A stretch of 64,000 nucleotides of DNA from Natronomonas sp. (GTDB lineage Archaea > Halobacteriota > Halobacteria > Halobacteriales > Haloarculaceae): assembly GCF_028274965.1 (NCBI RefSeq), contig NZ_JAQCNO010000048.1:62001-126000 (forward strand), given 5' to 3'. Numbering within the stretch: the first letter of the stretch is position 1; every line of letters starts with the position of its first letter. Shown in pieces: positions 60,871 to 64,000 of this stretch. Below the pieces are notes generated by a model that saw nothing but the letters and a program-made list of their open reading frames with translations, did not search any database and was not told the origin of the DNA. Both the position numbers and the translations under genes were made by a program.

Positions 60871-61761
60871 TCAGAGCCGCCGCGCGACCGCCTCGCCGGC
60901 GAGGGGGGCCGAGACGACGCCGCAGAGGACGACGAACGCGCCGATAAAGGAGACGTAAGGGGCCACCTCGAGGGCGTAGACGCCGACGAACAGCGCGCCG
61001 AAGGCCGCGCCGACGACGGTCGAAACGCCGCCGCCGATCCGGGTCGTCGCCTCGTGGACCACCGCCTCGCCGGCGATGCCCCACGCCATCCGGCCGCCGA
61101 GCGCGCCGCCGAGCGCGAACATGGTGTCGGGGCTGTACTCGATCGCCGCCCCGATCAGGGCGGCAAGGAGGGCGAAAAACAGGACCCGACCGGGGTTCGA
61201 CCCGCGGCCGCAGAGCCGGTAGGAGGCGGCGAGAAACGCCGCGCCGACGGCCGCGCCGGCAGCGATGTCGACGAGGTAGTGCACGCCGAGGACGATCCGG
61301 GACAGCGGGATCGACACGCAGAGCGCGGCGGCCGCGTAGTAGCTCCGTCTGGTCCCGATCGAGAGCCCGAGGCCGCCGTAGACGACGAGGGCGGCGATGG
61401 CGTGTCCGCTGGGGAAGCCGAACCCGTCGGAGGCGCCGATTTCGGCGTACAGCGGCACGAGCGTCTCGGGGACGAACCCGACCCCGACCGGGACCGACGC
61501 GCCGGGGGGCCGCGGCAGCCGGAACAGCTCCTTGAGCGCCGTCGTGATCCCGAACCCGCCGAGCGCGAGCCCGATCACGAAGACCGCCCGCCGTCGGGGA
61601 AGCGAGACGGGGCCGGGGAGCGTCGGGCCGAACCAATAGAGGAGACCGAGCAGAAAAAAAATGAACCAGATGTCGCCGACGGCGGTCACAAGCGCGGCGA
61701 GAAACGCGACCGACTCGGGGAGACCGGCGACGAACTCGATCTCGCCGATCCCGCGGCTCAT
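60871..61761 (-). CDS. PAP2-type phosphatase with extra C-terminal helices
   Basis: A 296-residue membrane protein with all three PAP2 motifs: KELFRLPRPPG near 82-92 (Lys-x6-Arg-Pro), FGFPSGHAIAAL near 120-131, and SRIVLGVHYLVDIAAG near 160-175. The remaining 120 residues contribute about four more helices. Unlike the PAP2 protein at 45309 the first motif is intact. Isoprenyl diphosphate or phospholipid phosphatase activity is expected. The ATG at 61761 overlaps the YihY-family stop by four bases. Confidence 0.9.
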   Translation of the reverse strand: MSRGIGEIEFVAGLPESVAFLAALVTAVGDIWFIFFLLGLLYWFGPTLPGPVSLPRRRAVFVIGLALGGFGITTALKELFRLPRPPGASVPVGVGFVPETLVPLYAEIGASDGFGFPSGHAIAALVVYGGLGLSIGTRRSYYAAAALCVSIPLSRIVLGVHYLVDIAAGAAVGAAFLAASYRLCGRGSNPGRVLFFALLAALIGAAIEYSPDTMFALGGALGGRMAWGIAGEAVVHEATTRIGGGVSTVVGAAFGALFVGVYALEVAPYVSFIGAFVVLCGVVSAPLAGEAVARRL

Positions 61762-63017
61762 CGGCTCTCGAAGCGGTCTCTGAGCCGACCGGGCAGTGTC
61801 GCGGCGGTGACCGTCGTCCCGACGACGAGCATCAGCGCGTACAGCCCGAGCGTCGAGAGCCAGACGACGATCATCGCCACCACCGCCCACCCGCCGGGCA
61901 GGAGGTAGAACGCGCCGAGCGTCATCGCGGTGCCGTACAGCAAGACGAGATACGGGCCCCAGCCGCGTGCCTTCCCGCGGCGGAGCCGCGCCCGGACGTA
62001 CCGCTTGAGGTCGTCCTCGATCTCCTCGCGGTGGACCGTCCGCTCGTCGATGCGGTCCTCGAAGCGGTCGAGTTCGTCGTAGAGCTGTTCGATCTCCTCG
62101 CGGAGCTCCTCGGCCGATGCATCGTCGTCTGGTCGGTCATGTGTCATGGTTCGTTCGGGTACAGCGGTCGGTTCGGATGTCGGTTCGTCCGGTCGGGTGG
62201 GGCCGGCCCCGGACTCGGGGCGGCCGGCGAGGACGGCGTTGAAGACGGCCCCCAAGAGCAACACGAGTCCCCCGAAGTACAGGAAGGTCACGAGGAGCAA
62301 CAGGCCGCCGAGGACGCCGTATGCCTCGTAGCTGCCGGCGATCGAGGCGTACACGCGAAACCCGGTCTGAAGCGCCGTCCACCCGGCGGCCGCGAGGACC
62401 GCCCCGGGCACCGCCTTGCGGACCGACATGTCTGTCCCCGGCAGCACGTAGTACAGGGGCAGAAAGGCGACGGTGAGCGTACAGACGAGCGCGGCGGTCC
62501 CGACGAGACCGGCCGCGTCCCGCCCGGCGATCGTCGTGGCGACGCCGAGGCCGGCGATGGCGGCGCCCGCGGCGACGGTCGTGGCGACGCCGATCGCGAC
62601 GGCCCCGAGCGTGACGGTCGCGTTCCTGAGTTGCGCGAGGACCGAGGCCGGTCCCGGGGTCCCGTAGACGTCGGAGAAGGCGATGTCGAGCCCGCGGAAC
62701 AGTTTCAGCCCGGACCAAAGCAGGACGCCGAGGCCGAACGCCGTCGCGCCGCCGCGGCCCGCGGCCCCGGTGAGCGCGTCGGCGAGGAGGCCCCCGATGT
62801 CCGGGCCGAGCGTGTCGGAGGCCTCGGCGACGATGGTCTCGACGAGCGCGGTGTCGCCGACGACAGACGTCACGGCGAGCGTGAGCAAGAGCAAGGGAAC
62901 GAGCGAGATGAGCGCGTAGTACGCCAACCCGGCGGCGATAAAGGTGATGCGGTCGGACTGCGCGCCGGCGGCGACGCCGCGGGCCACCGTCACGGTCCGG
63001 TCGACGTACCCCTTCAC
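61758..63017 (-). CDS. YihY/BrkB-family membrane protein with C-terminal coiled coil
   Basis: A 419-residue membrane protein. The first 270 residues with six or more helices show the YihY/BrkB hallmark SDRITFIAAGLAYYALISLVPL near 20-41 and VLLWSGLKLFRGLDIAF. Residues 285-345 are hydrophilic and acidic, then a coiled coil (AEELREEIEQLYDELDRFED) and two more helices. I choose GTG at 63017 since the TATA box at 63041-63052 fits it; an ATG at 63044 lies on that TATA box. The C-terminal part may be a haloarchaeal addition. Overlap with the PAP2 gene suggests joint expression. Confidence 0.84.
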   Translation of the reverse strand: MKGYVDRTVTVARGVAAGAQSDRITFIAAGLAYYALISLVPLLLLTLAVTSVVGDTALVETIVAEASDTLGPDIGGLLADALTGAAGRGGATAFGLGVLLWSGLKLFRGLDIAFSDVYGTPGPASVLAQLRNATVTLGAVAIGVATTVAAGAAIAGLGVATTIAGRDAAGLVGTAALVCTLTVAFLPLYYVLPGTDMSVRKAVPGAVLAAAGWTALQTGFRVYASIAGSYEAYGVLGGLLLLVTFLYFGGLVLLLGAVFNAVLAGRPESGAGPTRPDEPTSEPTAVPERTMTHDRPDDDASAEELREEIEQLYDELDRFEDRIDERTVHREEIEDDLKRYVRARLRRGKARGWGPYLVLLYGTAMTLGAFYLLPGGWAVVAMIVVWLSTLGLYALMLVVGTTVTAATLPGRLRDRFESR

Positions 63018-63040
63018 GCCCCGGCATATGAGTGACCGGT

Positions 63041-63052
63041 ACATATAATCGG
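63041..63052 (-). promoter_or_regulatory. TATA box deciding the GTG start of the YihY-family gene
   Basis: CCGATTATATGT on the minus strand, centred 29 bp before the GTG at 63017. The ATG at 63044 is inside this element, so it cannot be the start of a leaderless mRNA. Confidence 0.7.
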
Positions 63053-63134
63053 TGGACCGAAGCGCCCGAACCGTCGGGGGCGCTCCGGGCGTCCGGAGCG
63101 TCTCGCCGCCGTCTCGGGCGTCGAACGCTGGCGG

Positions 63135-64000
63135 TCAGTGGACGGCCGCGTGGATCTCGGCGACGGTCGCGTCGGTTTTGAACGTCGTGCCGCCGTAGTG
63201 GGTGCGGGAGGCGTCGTGGCCGGCCGCCCGCAGCGATCCGAGAAACTCGTCCATCGCGGCGTTCGGTTCGCCCCACCGCTTGTACAGGCGGTGTTGGTCG
63301 TAGTGCGTCGGCCGGTGGAGTTCACCGGCGATCCGTTCGAGCAGATCCCGGGCGCGCCCGACGGTCCCGGCGTCGTCGGGGATCGAGTCCGCCACCTCGG
63401 TGACGAACGCCGCATCGTGGGCGGGGCCGAGCCACAGCGGCCCGGCGGTCCACGTCGATTGGCCGCACTCCGGGCACGTCGCGGTCGGGTCGGCGACGAG
63501 CGTCCGCTCGTGGTCGCGCCACAGACACCGCTGGCAGTGATCGACGTACCCCAGCTCCTCGAGGCGGCGGTCGGCGGCGCGCGCGCCGCCCTCAACGCGG
63601 AGGTACGTCCGGACGTAGTGGCTCGAAACGTGGCTCAACACGGGCGTCGCGGCGACGTCGTAGCGCGCGGCCGTCCGGACGAGCGCCGAGAGCAACACCC
63701 GGAGGCCCATCTCGGGGTGGAACTCGGTGTTGCGCGGGACGGCGCCGTAGCTCCGGACGCCGCTCTCGAAGTGCGCGCCACAGAGCGGCGCGGTGTCGGT
63801 CGCCGTCACGCAGACGTACCGCCGCGCGCTCCGGAACGCCGCGTCGGCGAAGGGGATCGGGGTGCCGAAGGGGTCGAGATCGACCACGTCGTGGCGGTGT
63901 TCGTGCATGTGCGCGTTTGCGTCGCGGCGGTGGATCTCGCCGTCGAGGCCGTTCTTGTCGAGGTTCCGACGCGCGAGGTCGACGGCGTCGGGGTCGAGGT
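63135..64000 (-). CDS. trm1: tRNA (guanine26-N2)-dimethyltransferase Trm1, C-terminal part (5' end outside window)
   Basis: Methylates G26 of tRNA with SAM. The frame stays open to base 64000, where it reads [20 protein letters not shown], so the N terminus is beyond the window; the ATG at 63908 is internal. The catalytic motif [13 protein letters not shown], then [14 protein letters not shown], is followed by a zinc module [14 protein letters not shown]...CPECG and [14 protein letters not shown]. The C terminus ends in [13 protein letters not shown]. The family call is secure. Confidence 0.96.
   Translation of the reverse strand, partial: LDPDAVDLARRNLDKNGLDGEIHRRDANAHMHEHRHDVVDLDPFGTPIPFADAAFRSARRYVCVTATDTAPLCGAHFESGVRSYGAVPRNTEFHPEMGLRVLLSALVRTAARYDVAATPVLSHVSSHYVRTYLRVEGGARAADRRLEELGYVDHCQRCLWRDHERTLVADPTATCPECGQSTWTAGPLWLGPAHDAAFVTEVADSIPDDAGTVGRARDLLERIAGELHRPTHYDQHRLYKRWGEPNAAMDEFLGSLRAAGHDASRTHYGGTTFKTDATVAEIHAAVH

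Overview
The window is chromosomal DNA of a haloarchaeon (class Halobacteria). The base composition is very GC-rich, the proteins are acidic, TATA boxes sit about 25-30 bp before many start codons (leaderless transcripts), and the gene set is archaeal: FtsZ1-SecE-Spt5, DtdA, L18Ae-prefoldin alpha-FtsY, AdkA-like, Trm1, a PINc-PilT-KH ATPase, the pantoate kinase/phosphopantothenate synthetase pair and a TatCo/TatCt pair. The genus cannot be told from the sequence alone. I see no rRNA, tRNA, CRISPR array, insertion sequence or integrase, and no gap between genes longer than 300 bases.

Layout. 1-7.3 kb: 3' part of ileS, a secreted HEXXH protein, prs, an isoprenyl diphosphate synthase, an adenylate-forming-enzyme fragment and a Rieske protein. 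7.3-13.1 kb: p-aminobenzoate genes pabB-pabA-pabC, an acidic helix-hairpin-helix protein, aroE and an MFS carrier. 13.2-16.5 kb: dtdA, ftsZ1, secE, spt5. 16.6-18.8 kb: zinc finger, PHP protein, small membrane protein, CinA-type amidohydrolase. 18.9-27.2 kb: a nine-gene Mrp-type cation/proton antiporter operon (E-F-G-MbhDE-B-C and three large antiporter subunits), with a UspA-like domain fused to MrpE. 27.3-30 kb: archaeal CoA biosynthesis pair and a membrane protein. 30-34 kb: an aspartoacylase-like enzyme, DNA polymerase X, and a queuosine-precursor-type transporter next to a ribbon-helix-helix regulator. 34.2-37.3 kb: divergent tatC genes.

37.3-47.7 kb is the most unusual part. A tightly overlapping operon encodes a BchC-like dehydrogenase, a Cys-less PTPS/QueD-fold enzyme, a GT4 glycosyltransferase and a methyltransferase. 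Around it lie a sulfatase-like hydrolase, a one-chain Gfo/Idh plus aldo-keto reductase fusion, a CDP-alcohol phosphatidyltransferase, a PAP2 phosphatase, a second methyltransferase and a nucleotide-sugar epimerase. I infer a pathway for a glycosylated, methylated small molecule or lipid headgroup, possibly a pterin. It is the best candidate here for an undescribed system.

47.7-64 kb: a phosphatase, a winged-helix/PemK toxin-antitoxin pair with a repeat-bearing AT-rich promoter, a sensorless histidine kinase, larE, an M32 carboxypeptidase, the PINc-PilT ATPase, a two-gene operon behind a perfect 13-bp palindrome with an AdkA-like protein lacking the P-loop lysine, a 1017-residue FAD/Fe-S oxidoreductase, a SWIM protein, the L18Ae-prefoldin-FtsY operon, a PAP2 protein, a YihY-family membrane protein, and the 3' part of trm1.
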